Source of the DNA: Candidatus Gastranaerophilales bacterium
Lineage (GTDB): Bacteria; Cyanobacteriota; Vampirovibrionia; Gastranaerophilales; Gastranaerophilaceae
Reading direction: 5' to 3'
DNA length: 64,000 bases
Assembly: GCA_944327245.1 (NCBI GenBank)
Contig: CALVHD010000004.1
Coordinates: 1 to 64,000 of the forward strand
Part shown: positions 35,111-44,844 of the stretch, one piece after another
Layout: every line of letters starts with the position of its first letter
Numbering within the stretch: the first letter of the stretch is position 1
Notes under the pieces: model-generated
The model's database searches: none
Told to the model about the DNA's origin: nothing
What the model saw: only the letters and a program-made list of their open reading frames with translations
Made by a program: the position numbers and the translations under genes

Positions 35111-35299
35111 TTAATCCAGTAAAGCTTCAAGAATTGCTGCATTTTTAGTTGCAAGTCCGTTTTCTCTTATTTTTGAACGATTGATATAAGTTCGAAGTGC
35201 TTCTCTGATAAGTTCGCTTCTTGTTCTGTTTTCGCCTTGTGCTACAGAATCGATTTGTGTTAAAAATTGTTCGGGCATTGAAATTAGAACTCTTGCCAT
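35111..35299 (-). CDS. Ribbon-helix-helix (CopG-like) DNA-binding protein
   Basis: The 62-residue protein has the RHH pattern: a short beta strand (ARVLISMPEQFL), then helix QIDSVAQGENRTRSELIREALRTYI. It is a probable dimeric DNA binder. Many relatives are antitoxins, but no toxin-size gene sits beside it, so it may be a stand-alone regulator. Confidence 0.8.
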   Translation of the reverse strand: MARVLISMPEQFLTQIDSVAQGENRTRSELIREALRTYINRSKIRENGLATKNAAILEALLD

Positions 35300-35508
35300 T
35301 TTACGTTCTCCTTTTGATATATACTGTTGTCTTTTGTTTTTTTGTTTTTTATTTTACTTATCTCTCTTGTATATATAAAGTATATTTTTTTTGAATAATT
35401 GCTATTTACTGGTTATTTGTGTAACATTTCTTAATATTTCGAAAATCCTTATTTTGACTATATTTTGGGAAAGTTTGATTAATAAGTTTAAATCATTATA
35501 AAAAAAAT

Positions 35509-35904
35509 ATGAAAAATATTTTGTTGAAGTTTATAAACAGTCATACGAAATGTCATCATAAAAATGCACTTTTATATCAAGATGAGGGTTATTGTCCTGA
35601 TTGCGGGCAATACTTGGTTAAAAATTATTATATTGTAAGATGTGCAAGATGTGAGGTTAAAAGACAAGCAAAGCTTATTTGGGGCGAAATTGTTCCAAAA
35701 GACAAATTTTGTACTAATTGCGGTGCTAAAGATTATTATATTGAAAAATTAGACAAAGTTAGCTTTGTTGATGCAAGGTATGCAATTTATCTTAAAGAAA
35801 TTGCATCGGATTTTATGAATTTACATCCTGATACTCAAGTGTGGGTTGATGATAAAGACAATATATTAAAACAAATAACATGGAATAAAATTTTGTTTAA
35901 CTAA
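35509..35904 (+). CDS. Small double zinc-ribbon protein
   Basis: The 131-residue protein has cysteine pairs CPDCG and CARC (near 29-47), and CTNCG (near 68), giving one or two zinc ribbons. A C-terminal alpha/beta part without recognised family follows (YAIYLKEIASDF). It ends 8 bp inside the convergent dnaE gene. Function unknown; zinc binding is likely. Confidence 0.65.
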   Translation: MKNILLKFINSHTKCHHKNALLYQDEGYCPDCGQYLVKNYYIVRCARCEVKRQAKLIWGEIVPKDKFCTNCGAKDYYIEKLDKVSFVDARYAIYLKEIASDFMNLHPDTQVWVDDKDNILKQITWNKILFN

Positions 35905-38900
35905 GATGCAGGACGCTGATTTCCATCTTATCTTTGAAGGTTGCACCGATTTCTTTTTTCATTTCATCGTTTATGTTGACCCATAGATGGTCGTTAGTTA
36001 AAAGTTGAAATCTCTTAGGTTTATTAAATTCATCCAATGCTTCAAAATCAATGACAACCGGATTTTCACCTTTATGTTTAGCTAAGAGTTCTTTTAGAAG
36101 AATATTTTCTTCCATTGCAAGCTCTTTTAAAACTTTCAAGGTTACGAGATTAACTTCTTCAATTGGCTTAACCTCATTTATTGCCAGATTGATTTCTTCA
36201 TCTTTAACATTAACTTTTGCTTTTATTATGACTTTTTGTTCTGATTCAATCAAAGCTCCGTATTTTTCAACAATTTTAGGAAAAGCAACAACACCTATTC
36301 TTGATGTTAGGTCTTCGATAATGCCTGTTTTGATGAATTTTGAAGGGTCTTTTTTGGTTGGTTTTTGTACAATTTGAGATAGTAAACCGCAAATTGTAAC
36401 CGTAGCGTCAGGTTTTGGATTTTCAAAAATATCAGAAATTGTTTGAGTTGTGATATATTTTAAAATACCTTGTATTGAAGCTAATGGGTGAGATGTAACA
36501 TATATGCCCATTAGTTCTTTTTCAAAAAGCTGAATTTGAGAATCTGAAAATTCGTCATCACTGTTTCCGCTCATTTGGAATGTCGGAATGTTCAGTTCTT
36601 CTTGAGCTTCTCCTCCTAAAGCCGAAAATAAGCTAACTTGACCTGAAGATTTTGCTTTTGCATTTATTTGTACAAATTCAACAACTTTATCAATATTTTC
36701 TAAAAGCTGTTTTCTTGATTTTTCAATACAAGAAAATGCTCCTGCTTTGATTAAACTTTCAAGAGTTCTTTTGTTTAGGCATTTCATATCTACTCTTGAA
36801 CAAAAATCATAGAAACTTTCAAAGGGTTTATTTTCTCTTTCCTTTTCGATTTGCTCAATTACTGCTTCACCTACGTTTTTAATTGAAGCCAGACCAAAAC
36901 GGATATTGTTGCCGTCAGGTGTAAATTGTGAGTTTGATTTATTTATATCGGGAGCTAATACCTCGATTCCCTGTGCTTGACATTGAAGAATATACTGCTG
37001 TGTTTTTTCTTGTTTGTCTGCAACAGATGTTAACATTGCACACATAAATTCAACAGGATAATGGGCTTTAAGATATGCTGTTTGATAAGCTACAAAAGCA
37101 TAAGCCGATGAGTGTGCTTTATTAAAACAGTATTTTGCAAAGCTTTCAATTTGTTCAAATAATTTTGTTGCAGCTTCGGAGCTCATTCCTTTTTTTGCTG
37201 TTGCTTCAACAAAAATTGATTTTTGTTCTGCCATTTGTTGAAGTTTCTTTTTACCCATCATACGGCGAACCATATCGGCACCGCCCAGAGAATAATCAGC
37301 AAGAGTTTGGAATATTGCCATAATTTGCTCTTGATATAAAATTGTTCCGTAGGTATCTTTTAATATACCTTCTAATAACGGATGAGCATATTCTATTTTT
37401 TGACGTCCGTGTTTTCTGTCTATAAAATCTTCAACCATGCCGGCTTCTAATGGCCCTGGTCGATATAGCGCAACCATAGCGCCTAAATCCTCAAATACTG
37501 TTGGTTTTAGACGTTTAATATATTTTTTCATTCCGTTTGATTCAAGCTGAAATACTGCATCTGTTTCGCCTTTAGAGAGCATTTCAAACGTTTCTTTGTC
37601 GTCAAGAGGAATGTTATTAATATCTATATCTTTTCCTGTTCTTGCTTTAATTAAATCAAGAGCGTCTTGAATAATAGTTAAAGTTTCAAGTCCCAGAAAG
37701 TCCATCTTTAATAAGCCTAATTTTTCAATACCTGCCATAGGGTATTGCGTGGTAGTGGCTTTTTCTTTTGAAAGGGCAACAGGAATGATTTCATCCATTG
37801 GCCTTGGGGCAATAATAACACCTGCTGCGTGTGTGCCGACTTGGTTTTTAAGCCCTTCCATATGTAGTGCTTCATTAACAAGGCTTTGAACTTGAGAATT
37901 TTCGTCACACAGCTTTTTTAATTCCATGCCGTCAGACAGCGCATCTTTTAATTTAGTCCCCGGCATAGAAGGAATCATGCCTGCCCAAGAGTTTGCTTGT
38001 GAAAACGGAATGTCGTAAACTCTGCAAACTGCTTTTAGGGCAGCTTTTGCTGCCAGTGTACCAAAAGTAATAATTTGACAAACGTGGTCTGCGCCCCAGC
38101 GTTCTGAAACGTAGTCAATAACTTCGCCTCTTCTTCTTTGGCAGAAGTCAATATCTATATCAGGCATTGATATACGTTCAGGATTTAAGAAACGTTCAAA
38201 CAAAAGGTTGTGTCTGATTGGGTCAAGCTCTGTTATTCCAAGTGAATATGCGACAATACTTCCTGCTGCTGAACCTCTTCCCGGTCCTACAGGGATTTTG
38301 TGTTCTTTTGCCCAGTTAATAAAGTCCCAAGTTAACAGAAAATATGCAGGAAATCCCATTTTACAGATTACATCAAATTCATATTCATATCGTTTTATAA
38401 TGTCATCGGGAATTGGGTCTCCGTATCTTTTTTTAAGCCCTTCTCGACATAAATGGTCAAAATATTGGACTTCATCATAGCCATCCGGACATGGATATTT
38501 TGGAAGATATTCTTTTGTTTTGCCAAATTCTAATTTATCCATTTGGAAATCTATTTTATCAGCTATTTCGACAGTGTTATTTATGCAAGTGTTGAAATAG
38601 TCTTCATCCATCCACGAAAACGCTTTTCTTAGTTCATCAACCGTTTTAACGTAAAATTCATTGACTGAAAATTTAAAGCGGTTTGGATTTGCTTTTGATG
38701 ATTTTGTTTGTTCGCACAATAATGTGTCATGCCAAGCGGCGTCTTGTGCTCTTAAGTAGTGTGAATCATTGGTTATAACGGTTTTTATGTTTAATTCTTT
38801 AGCTATTTCCATTAAAAACGGATTTGAGTCTTTTTGTTCTTGCAGGCCGTGGTCTTGAAGTTCGATGTAGTAATCATCACCAAAAAGTTCTTTATAATAT

Positions 38901-39421
38901 TTTGCTTTTTTAATAGCTTCATCTTTATTGCCGTCTAAAAAGTTTCTTGCAACTTCGCCTTGTATGCACGCAGACAAACAAATTAAATCGTCTTTATATT
39001 GTTCTAATATCTCATGGTTAATACGAGGTTTGTAATAATATGCTTTTGTTGTGGCTATTGAATCAAGTTTACATAAATTGTGATATCCTTTTTGGTTTTT
39101 TGCAAGTAAAACCAAATGATACATTGTTTTTTTACTTCTGTCTTCTAAAACATCTCCGTCACATATATAAAATTCGCAGCCTAATATTGGTTTAACGGCT
39201 TCGATTTTCTTTTTCATTTCTTGTTCTTCTTCAGAGAGCATATGTGATAACATTTCATTTTTTGCAATGAACATATCAGCACAACCATACATAACACCAT
39301 GGTCTGTTATTGCGATTGCAGGCATGTCGTTTTCTGCCGCAAACTTGTAAAAGTCAGGGATTCTGATGGCTCCGTCTAAAAGCGAATATTCCGTATGTAT
39401 ATGTAAAGGCACATATTTCAT
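35897..39421 (-). CDS. dnaE: DNA polymerase III alpha subunit
   Basis: The 1174-residue replicative polymerase starts with the PHP domain (PLHIHTEYSLLDGAIR). It has the catalytic palm motif GRGSAAGS followed by PDIDIDFCQRRRGEVIDYV, then KMDFLGLETLTIIQD, the fingers and tau-binding parts, and a C-terminal OB-fold (ATVTICGLLSQIV). It is the DnaE1 arrangement and near the typical length of 1,150-1,180. It is the last gene of a minus-strand run starting at 44756. Confidence 0.98.
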   Translation of the reverse strand: MKYVPLHIHTEYSLLDGAIRIPDFYKFAAENDMPAIAITDHGVMYGCADMFIAKNEMLSHMLSEEEQEMKKKIEAVKPILGCEFYICDGDVLEDRSKKTMYHLVLLAKNQKGYHNLCKLDSIATTKAYYYKPRINHEILEQYKDDLICLSACIQGEVARNFLDGNKDEAIKKAKYYKELFGDDYYIELQDHGLQEQKDSNPFLMEIAKELNIKTVITNDSHYLRAQDAAWHDTLLCEQTKSSKANPNRFKFSVNEFYVKTVDELRKAFSWMDEDYFNTCINNTVEIADKIDFQMDKLEFGKTKEYLPKYPCPDGYDEVQYFDHLCREGLKKRYGDPIPDDIIKRYEYEFDVICKMGFPAYFLLTWDFINWAKEHKIPVGPGRGSAAGSIVAYSLGITELDPIRHNLLFERFLNPERISMPDIDIDFCQRRRGEVIDYVSERWGADHVCQIITFGTLAAKAALKAVCRVYDIPFSQANSWAGMIPSMPGTKLKDALSDGMELKKLCDENSQVQSLVNEALHMEGLKNQVGTHAAGVIIAPRPMDEIIPVALSKEKATTTQYPMAGIEKLGLLKMDFLGLETLTIIQDALDLIKARTGKDIDINNIPLDDKETFEMLSKGETDAVFQLESNGMKKYIKRLKPTVFEDLGAMVALYRPGPLEAGMVEDFIDRKHGRQKIEYAHPLLEGILKDTYGTILYQEQIMAIFQTLADYSLGGADMVRRMMGKKKLQQMAEQKSIFVEATAKKGMSSEAATKLFEQIESFAKYCFNKAHSSAYAFVAYQTAYLKAHYPVEFMCAMLTSVADKQEKTQQYILQCQAQGIEVLAPDINKSNSQFTPDGNNIRFGLASIKNVGEAVIEQIEKERENKPFESFYDFCSRVDMKCLNKRTLESLIKAGAFSCIEKSRKQLLENIDKVVEFVQINAKAKSSGQVSLFSALGGEAQEELNIPTFQMSGNSDDEFSDSQIQLFEKELMGIYVTSHPLASIQGILKYITTQTISDIFENPKPDATVTICGLLSQIVQKPTKKDPSKFIKTGIIEDLTSRIGVVAFPKIVEKYGALIESEQKVIIKAKVNVKDEEINLAINEVKPIEEVNLVTLKVLKELAMEENILLKELLAKHKGENPVVIDFEALDEFNKPKRFQLLTNDHLWVNINDEMKKEIGATFKDKMEISVLHLS

Positions 39422-39484
39422 AACTAAATTTTAACATATACTTTAAAAAGAAAATGCTTTTATTAAGCTTATGTAAAAATTGTT

Positions 39485-40078
39485 TTAAAGTTTTTTTATT
39501 AGGGTTTTAATGTCTTGAACCACAATCATTTTGGGATGTTCGTTGATAAAGTCATCAAAAATTGTCCGAGCCGTTGTTTTATCGCCTGTTTTTAAATATA
39601 TAAATCCTGCCATGATTTTATTGTAGGGATTAGTTGTATCATTTAGGTATTTGTTTAGTTCTTTTTTGGCTGTGTTTGTTTTAACAAAGCAATCGGCCAG
39701 AGTTTCATAATAAATCAGATTAGTATAATTTTTGTTTATTGCACCTTTTAAGGGCTTTATTGCTATGTTTGGTGCACCCAAATTAATAAAACATCTTGCA
39801 ATGTTGTATAAATAAATAGATGCCGAAGGGTCATTGGGGTTTAGATTATATGCAATTTGATATTCTTTCAGGGCTGCAGTGTAATTTTTTTCATCAAAGT
39901 ATATATTACCCATATTTGAATGTAATCTGGCATTTTTTGCTGCATCAATTACATTTTCTTCATATCCTTTTAGACCTCTAAGGGATGAATCTGCCAAAGC
40001 GGATAGTGTTAATAAAAATATGATAAAAAATATTAAATGTATAGTTTTAGATTTCAAATTCATGGTTTTCTTTTGCAA
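39485..40078 (-). CDS. Exported or anchored TPR-repeat protein
   Basis: The 197-residue protein has an N-terminal hydrophobic signal or anchor (IHLIFFIIFLLTLSALA) and at least three tetratricopeptide-like units: ARLHSNMGNIYFDEKNYTAA, ASIYLYNIARCFINLG and NLIYYETLADCFVKT. TPR domains bind proteins. The ATG at codon 6 (MNLKSK) is an alternative start with less overlap into the upstream MBL gene. Confidence 0.75.
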   Translation of the reverse strand: MQKKTMNLKSKTIHLIFFIIFLLTLSALADSSLRGLKGYEENVIDAAKNARLHSNMGNIYFDEKNYTAALKEYQIAYNLNPNDPSASIYLYNIARCFINLGAPNIAIKPLKGAINKNYTNLIYYETLADCFVKTNTAKKELNKYLNDTTNPYNKIMAGFIYLKTGDKTTARTIFDDFINEHPKMIVVQDIKTLIKKL

Positions 40079-40949
40079 AAAATACGTTATTGTATTTTTT
40101 TGTTAGTTCTTTTTCTAAGTGTGAAAGCTTTGTATCGTTATATTCAGGGTCATAATGAAAGAAAAATAATTTTTTTGCATTTGTAAGATGAGCTATATCC
40201 ACAGCCATTTCAAATGTTGAGTGTCCGAAACCTTGTTTTGGGTTTGTTGGGTTTATATAGTCATCATTTGTATATTGTGCATCATGGATTAAAAAGTCGC
40301 AATTTTTTGCAAATTCTATAAAATCTTTATCAGATGTGTTTTGGCTCTCTTTATCCGTTGCATATATAAGTGTTTTTCCCTTGAATTCTATTTTGAAACA
40401 CAAACAGCCGTTTTTTGGGTGCATTGGTGTTTTGTATGCAGAAATTATTATATCGTCTTTTTTTATAATAAAATTCTCATCTGATGAATTATATTTTTTT
40501 GTATTTCCGTTTTGACTTATTATTATTTTGTTTTCATTTGAAAAGTTTTCAATATTAAAATTGCTTTTAATTTCATCAATGCTTAAGGGAAAAACTTTAT
40601 CAAATAAAACTTTTTTAAGGGTTTCTTTTAGGTTTTCTTGTGAGTTTAATCCGTATAAATTTATTGTGTTTACAGGGTTGTATAATGGTTTATAAAAAGG
40701 CAGACCTTGAATGTGATCTTGATGGATATGTGAAATTAAAATTGTTGTTTGATTTTGGTTTTCATTTTGTTTGATATCAATAATTCCTGTTCCCGCATCA
40801 AGAATTATTGATTGCTTCCCGCATTTTACTTCAATACAAGCAGTATTTCCGCCATATTTAAGATAATCAAATTTAGCTACAGGATATGACCCTCTTGTAC
40901 CTTTAAATTTTATTATGAATTTATCTTCTTGTGCGGCAATATCTTTCAT
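40047..40949 (-). CDS. MBL-fold phosphodiesterase-like hydrolase
   Basis: The 300-residue protein shows MBL motifs HIHQDHIQG near residue 95, YATDKES and FLIHDAQY. The opening FKGTRGSYPVAK with NTACIEVK and the DAGTGI motif are typical of the MBL group near PhnP, RNase Z and cyclic-nucleotide phosphodiesterases. The FGHSTFEMAVDIA segment supports this. It is cytosolic by sequence. It overlaps the TPR gene by 32 nt. Confidence 0.85.
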   Translation of the reverse strand: MKDIAAQEDKFIIKFKGTRGSYPVAKFDYLKYGGNTACIEVKCGKQSIILDAGTGIIDIKQNENQNQTTILISHIHQDHIQGLPFYKPLYNPVNTINLYGLNSQENLKETLKKVLFDKVFPLSIDEIKSNFNIENFSNENKIIISQNGNTKKYNSSDENFIIKKDDIIISAYKTPMHPKNGCLCFKIEFKGKTLIYATDKESQNTSDKDFIEFAKNCDFLIHDAQYTNDDYINPTNPKQGFGHSTFEMAVDIAHLTNAKKLFFFHYDPEYNDTKLSHLEKELTKKYNNVFFAKENHEFEI

Positions 40950-40958
40950 TGTTTACCT

Positions 40959-42143
40959 TTATGTTTCTTGTAGCTGCAGCGGTTCTTGTTGTTCTGTTTT
41001 GTCTTTCTTTTTGAAGATATTCAAATTGAATAATCTTTTCTTTTTTTGAGTTGTATTTGTTTCTTCTTGCTGTTTTATTTTCTTTTCTTTTGTTTTTTTA
41101 GGCTTAATATTCTTTGGTTGAGAAAGTTTTTTAATTTCTCTTTGTGATGTCTTTGTTTGTTTGGTTGCATTTTTGATTTTATTTCTTTTATATCTTGCAG
41201 ATTTTGGGTGTTTTTTATGATAGATAAAATATAAATCCCTGTCATAAATATTTCCCGATAATGTTGAATATGAAATTACATTTTGTCTGTTTGATTCTTT
41301 AACATCATCTAATCTTGTTGGTATAAATTCAAATTTATATTCAACTCTGTCTTTGAAATTAACTATTTTAATATGACGAAATGCCATAGGGTAAGTTACT
41401 AATGCAGGTGTTGAAACAAAGACTAAATTGCCCCAATGGCGCAGCCTTGCAGCATGATAGTGTCCTGATAAAACAACAATCGGGTTTTTGTATTTTAATA
41501 AAATTTCATTAAATTCATTAGCATTTAATAATGAATGTTCGTTTGCAACAAAAGGCTCAACTGACGGATGATGGAGTGCAATAACTACAATTTTATCTTG
41601 ATTTTGATTAAGCTCGTTATCAAGAAACTGCAATTGTTCTTGAGGAAGCATTCCGTTTGCGCTGTCGTCCATTGTTGCATCTAAAATTATAATTCTATAG
41701 TCTGTTTTTGGACTAAAGGCGTAGTAACTGTCTGAAAAAGTGTAATTGGGATTGTAGTTTTTAACTGTTTTTAATACTTCTTCTTTTGTCATATCTCCGT
41801 GGAAATCATGGTTTCCAAAGGTGTTTAAAGATGGGTATTTCAGTTTTGTTAAAAGCTTATAAAATTCATAGTAGTTTTCTTCTGTGGCACTATCAACCAT
41901 ATCTCCTGTAAATAGTACGAAATCGAGCCCTTTGATTTCATTTATTTGTTCAATAGCATCTTTTAGAAGTTCTTTTGACGAGCCCAAAGCTTTATAGGCA
42001 GTATCTTGCCTGTTTGAGATATGGGTATCAGACAGTTGAATCAAATCAAGCGTCATATTTCTAAACGAAAAAGCATATGTGCCTATCGTTGTAAAAATTA
42101 TAAGACTTAATATTAAAATTAATTTTAGATATTTATTTTTCAT
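40959..42143 (-). CDS. Membrane-anchored metallophosphoesterase
   Basis: The 394-residue protein has an N-terminal membrane helix (LILILSLIIFTTIGTYAF), then the calcineurin-like phosphoesterase motifs QLSDTHIS, LFTGDMVD, FGNHDFHGD, ALHHPSV and LSGHYHA. The last ~80 residues form a Lys/Gln-rich tail, which may bind nucleic acid or a polyanion. It overlaps malQ by 11 nt. The substrate is unknown. Confidence 0.88.
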   Translation of the reverse strand: MKNKYLKLILILSLIIFTTIGTYAFSFRNMTLDLIQLSDTHISNRQDTAYKALGSSKELLKDAIEQINEIKGLDFVLFTGDMVDSATEENYYEFYKLLTKLKYPSLNTFGNHDFHGDMTKEEVLKTVKNYNPNYTFSDSYYAFSPKTDYRIIILDATMDDSANGMLPQEQLQFLDNELNQNQDKIVVIALHHPSVEPFVANEHSLLNANEFNEILLKYKNPIVVLSGHYHAARLRHWGNLVFVSTPALVTYPMAFRHIKIVNFKDRVEYKFEFIPTRLDDVKESNRQNVISYSTLSGNIYDRDLYFIYHKKHPKSARYKRNKIKNATKQTKTSQREIKKLSQPKNIKPKKTKEKKIKQQEETNTTQKKKRLFNLNIFKKKDKTEQQEPLQLQET

Positions 42144-44049
42144 TTACCAGTTTTTCCAGTTCTTCAAGAAGATCTTGATGGTTTTTATAGAAATTCCAGC
42201 CTCTTGCTTTCATTGCATATATCATAACTAAAGGCAAATTAAGAGCTTCATTTGAGTTTAGCTTTTCTCTGTAAAAATCAACAAAATTATTGGGTAATCT
42301 TAAAGTCCAGTTAGGATCTCCGGAGGTTCCGGGGGTATTATAAACTTCGTTAATTCCAAAGAAATCCGTAAAGAAAATTTGAATGTTCTCAGCTTTTGAA
42401 GCGAAGCATTCAACTATTTTCATAAATCCAAAATATTTTTCATCTGTGTACATTTTATGCCAAACTTCATCTTTGTTTCCAAATTCTGAGCATAAATCTT
42501 CAATTAGATTTTTAATGTATGGATTAGCATCTTCTGTATTAACAAGTTTTGATGCCCACATTCTTATCGGTTCATTGTCATGAGTTCCTACCATTGCCCA
42601 AGAATTTGGCGTAATATTTTTACATCTGTAAGGATGATTTTCTTCATACGGTACAACAAACTGCACAAGGCGCATTCCTTGAAGTCCGTATTTTTTCATA
42701 ACTTGAACAACAGGATATGTCAGTGTTCCAAGGTCTTCTGCTATAATTGCATTTTTATCAAGTCCGGCATCAAGTGCTGAAGCTATGACAATTTTTTCAA
42801 TCATTCTGCCATATAAGGTTACTTGTTCATCAGAAAGATTATCTAACCATTTTTCATCATCAGGTGTAACAAATTTTCCTTCAATTGGTGTTTTGTTGAT
42901 GTTTTCTTCTTTGGCTATTGAATATTTAGCTAATTCAGGATGGTTAGGAGAAGAATAAAGTCTTCCTGCGCCTTCTTCAACTTTTGGCATGCATCCTTTT
43001 TTATATACCCATGGATCAATCAGACCTACTGTGTGGTCAATTCTAACTCCGCCGGGGTTTTCTTTAAACATTTTTGTATACAGTTTTTTAAGAAGTTCGC
43101 CGGCAGGACCTAATGAACCGTCTTTATTAAATAATTTTTCAGGATCAACCACTGAAAAGCCCCAAGCTTGACCATCTTCAGAAAAATAATCCGGAGGGCA
43201 GCCTAAACACCAGCCGTCTAAAAATAGCGATTGATAAGCCCAGTTATCTCTGTCAGAAAATGCAACTTGTCTGTCTGCAATTAACTTCAAGCCTAATTTT
43301 TTGGTATATTCAAGAGTTTCATCTGTTTGTTTTTGGACGATAAACTGTTCAAGTTTATATTTTTCAATTGTATCTTGATATTTTTTTTCTATTTCTTTAA
43401 TTCTTTTTTCGGCTTGCTTTTTATCTGCTGAGCCAAAAAGAGTTCTGTCTAATTCACTTTTCCATTGCGGCCAGTAATCTGAATTGTTTTCCAGAGTTAA
43501 TGCTTCATATAGGGCATCTTTATCAAGCCAGAATGAATTTTCTTTTTTGAAGTTTTCAAATTCTTTTTTCAGGTCTTTAGAAGCATTTTTTTTGAAATTT
43601 TTATAAAATTCATTGGAAGCAAGTTCTAAATTTTCAATAGCATAAATATATGCTGCTCTGTTGGTATTTTTGTTGGGATTCATTTCAATGATTTTTTCAA
43701 GAGTCTTTTCTGACAAAATTCTATCCCATTTTGATGTTGTTAATTCTTTTAAGTTTATGAAAAGAGGATTTTTCGAAAATACTGTTCCCGTGTAAGGGCT
43801 TGAATCACTTAATTTTGTTTTACCGCAAGGTCCTAATTGTATTGCGGAAAAAACACCTTCAGCAAAGTTAAATAATTCTTTTGCGCCGTCAGAATTATAT
43901 GTTCCAAAGCCTGTGTTTTCATCTTTTTTTGATGGAAAACTAACGCCCTGTAATATTAGGGCAAGATTTTTTTTGCCTAAGGCTAAAAGTGCTTTTTCTA
44001 TAGTTTCTTTATATTCTTTTGAAAATAATTTGCCTTTTTCCAACAACAT
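42133..44049 (-). CDS. malQ: 4-alpha-glucanotransferase (GH77)
   Basis: The 638-residue enzyme rearranges maltodextrins. Motifs of GH77 are present: GTYNSDGAKELFNFA near the start, VRIDHTVGL with the catalytic nucleophile Asp, IIAEDLGTLT with the acid/base Glu, and VGTHDNEPIRMW with the third Asp. It lacks any signal peptide and acts in glycogen or maltose metabolism. It sits between a sigma-factor gene and a phosphoesterase gene. Confidence 0.92.
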   Translation of the reverse strand: MLLEKGKLFSKEYKETIEKALLALGKKNLALILQGVSFPSKKDENTGFGTYNSDGAKELFNFAEGVFSAIQLGPCGKTKLSDSSPYTGTVFSKNPLFINLKELTTSKWDRILSEKTLEKIIEMNPNKNTNRAAYIYAIENLELASNEFYKNFKKNASKDLKKEFENFKKENSFWLDKDALYEALTLENNSDYWPQWKSELDRTLFGSADKKQAEKRIKEIEKKYQDTIEKYKLEQFIVQKQTDETLEYTKKLGLKLIADRQVAFSDRDNWAYQSLFLDGWCLGCPPDYFSEDGQAWGFSVVDPEKLFNKDGSLGPAGELLKKLYTKMFKENPGGVRIDHTVGLIDPWVYKKGCMPKVEEGAGRLYSSPNHPELAKYSIAKEENINKTPIEGKFVTPDDEKWLDNLSDEQVTLYGRMIEKIVIASALDAGLDKNAIIAEDLGTLTYPVVQVMKKYGLQGMRLVQFVVPYEENHPYRCKNITPNSWAMVGTHDNEPIRMWASKLVNTEDANPYIKNLIEDLCSEFGNKDEVWHKMYTDEKYFGFMKIVECFASKAENIQIFFTDFFGINEVYNTPGTSGDPNWTLRLPNNFVDFYREKLNSNEALNLPLVMIYAMKARGWNFYKNHQDLLEELEKLVNEK

Positions 44050-44081
44050 TTATTCCTCTCCTATGTCTAAAATTAAATTAA

Positions 44082-44756
44082 TCAATAACTTGTTAAACCT
44101 CTTTTGTTCAGATATTCACGAACGTGATTCAGCGAGGCTTGTACAATTCTTGTAATTCTTGAACTTGATAATCCAACCATTTGCGCAATCTGTTTTACCT
44201 GCATGTTTCTGTAAAATCTATATTCGACAATTGTTCTGTCTTTTTGAGGGAGCTTTGCAATTGCTTCTTTTATTAGTTTACTAAGCTCGCTTATTTCTGC
44301 TTTTTCATCAGGTGTAGCAGATGTATCCTTTATAAAATCAAAAGGTGAGTCATTATCAGAGCTTGCTGCCATTATTGAATCAATTGATAAAATTGTTTCA
44401 TATACAGCTTCTCTTACTTTTGTCGGAGATACATCAAGCGTTGATTGATTATCACTGTATTCTTCACCTGTTAATTCCCCGTCTTCTTTTTTGTGTTTTA
44501 GAGTGTACCATTTATATCTGTTTCTTAATTCATTTCTTATTGCCCATCGAACAGCGGTTGCAATATATGATGAATTATAATGGGACATTTGTTCTTCTGT
44601 TTTATCTTTAAATAGTGCTTGCAGCGCAATAATACCTATAGAAACAAGCTCTTCGCAATCAAGCATATGGGAAGGTATTCTTTTATATTCTACCCTTGCA
44701 ACTTTTTGTATTATATCGATATAATCTTTTAATTTAGCTTGCAACTTTGCTACCAA
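44082..44756 (-). CDS. Sigma-70-family RNA polymerase sigma factor, FliA-like
   Basis: The 224-residue protein has sigma region 2 (DCEELVSIGIIALQALF and SYIATAVRWAIRNELRNRYKW) and region 4 (LPQKDRTIVEYRFYRNMQVKQIAQMVGLSSSRITRIVQASLNHVREYL). Region 1 is absent and the length fits FliA/SigF-type alternative sigma factors. Region 2 with IRNELR resembles flagellar sigma-28. Since fliD is in the window, control of motility is possible but not shown. Confidence 0.8.
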   Translation of the reverse strand: MVAKLQAKLKDYIDIIQKVARVEYKRIPSHMLDCEELVSIGIIALQALFKDKTEEQMSHYNSSYIATAVRWAIRNELRNRYKWYTLKHKKEDGELTGEEYSDNQSTLDVSPTKVREAVYETILSIDSIMAASSDNDSPFDFIKDTSATPDEKAEISELSKLIKEAIAKLPQKDRTIVEYRFYRNMQVKQIAQMVGLSSSRITRIVQASLNHVREYLNKRGLTSY

Positions 44757-44844
44757 CGTATTACTAATCTATATTTAAATTTTACTATCATCAAATAAAT
44801 AATGCAAATAACATCAAAAATATGTACTAAAACTTAAAATAAGT

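Noticed and set aside
35111-35299. Half of a toxin-antitoxin pair
   Set aside because: The RHH protein is antitoxin-like, but no toxin-size frame lies beside it on the same strand.
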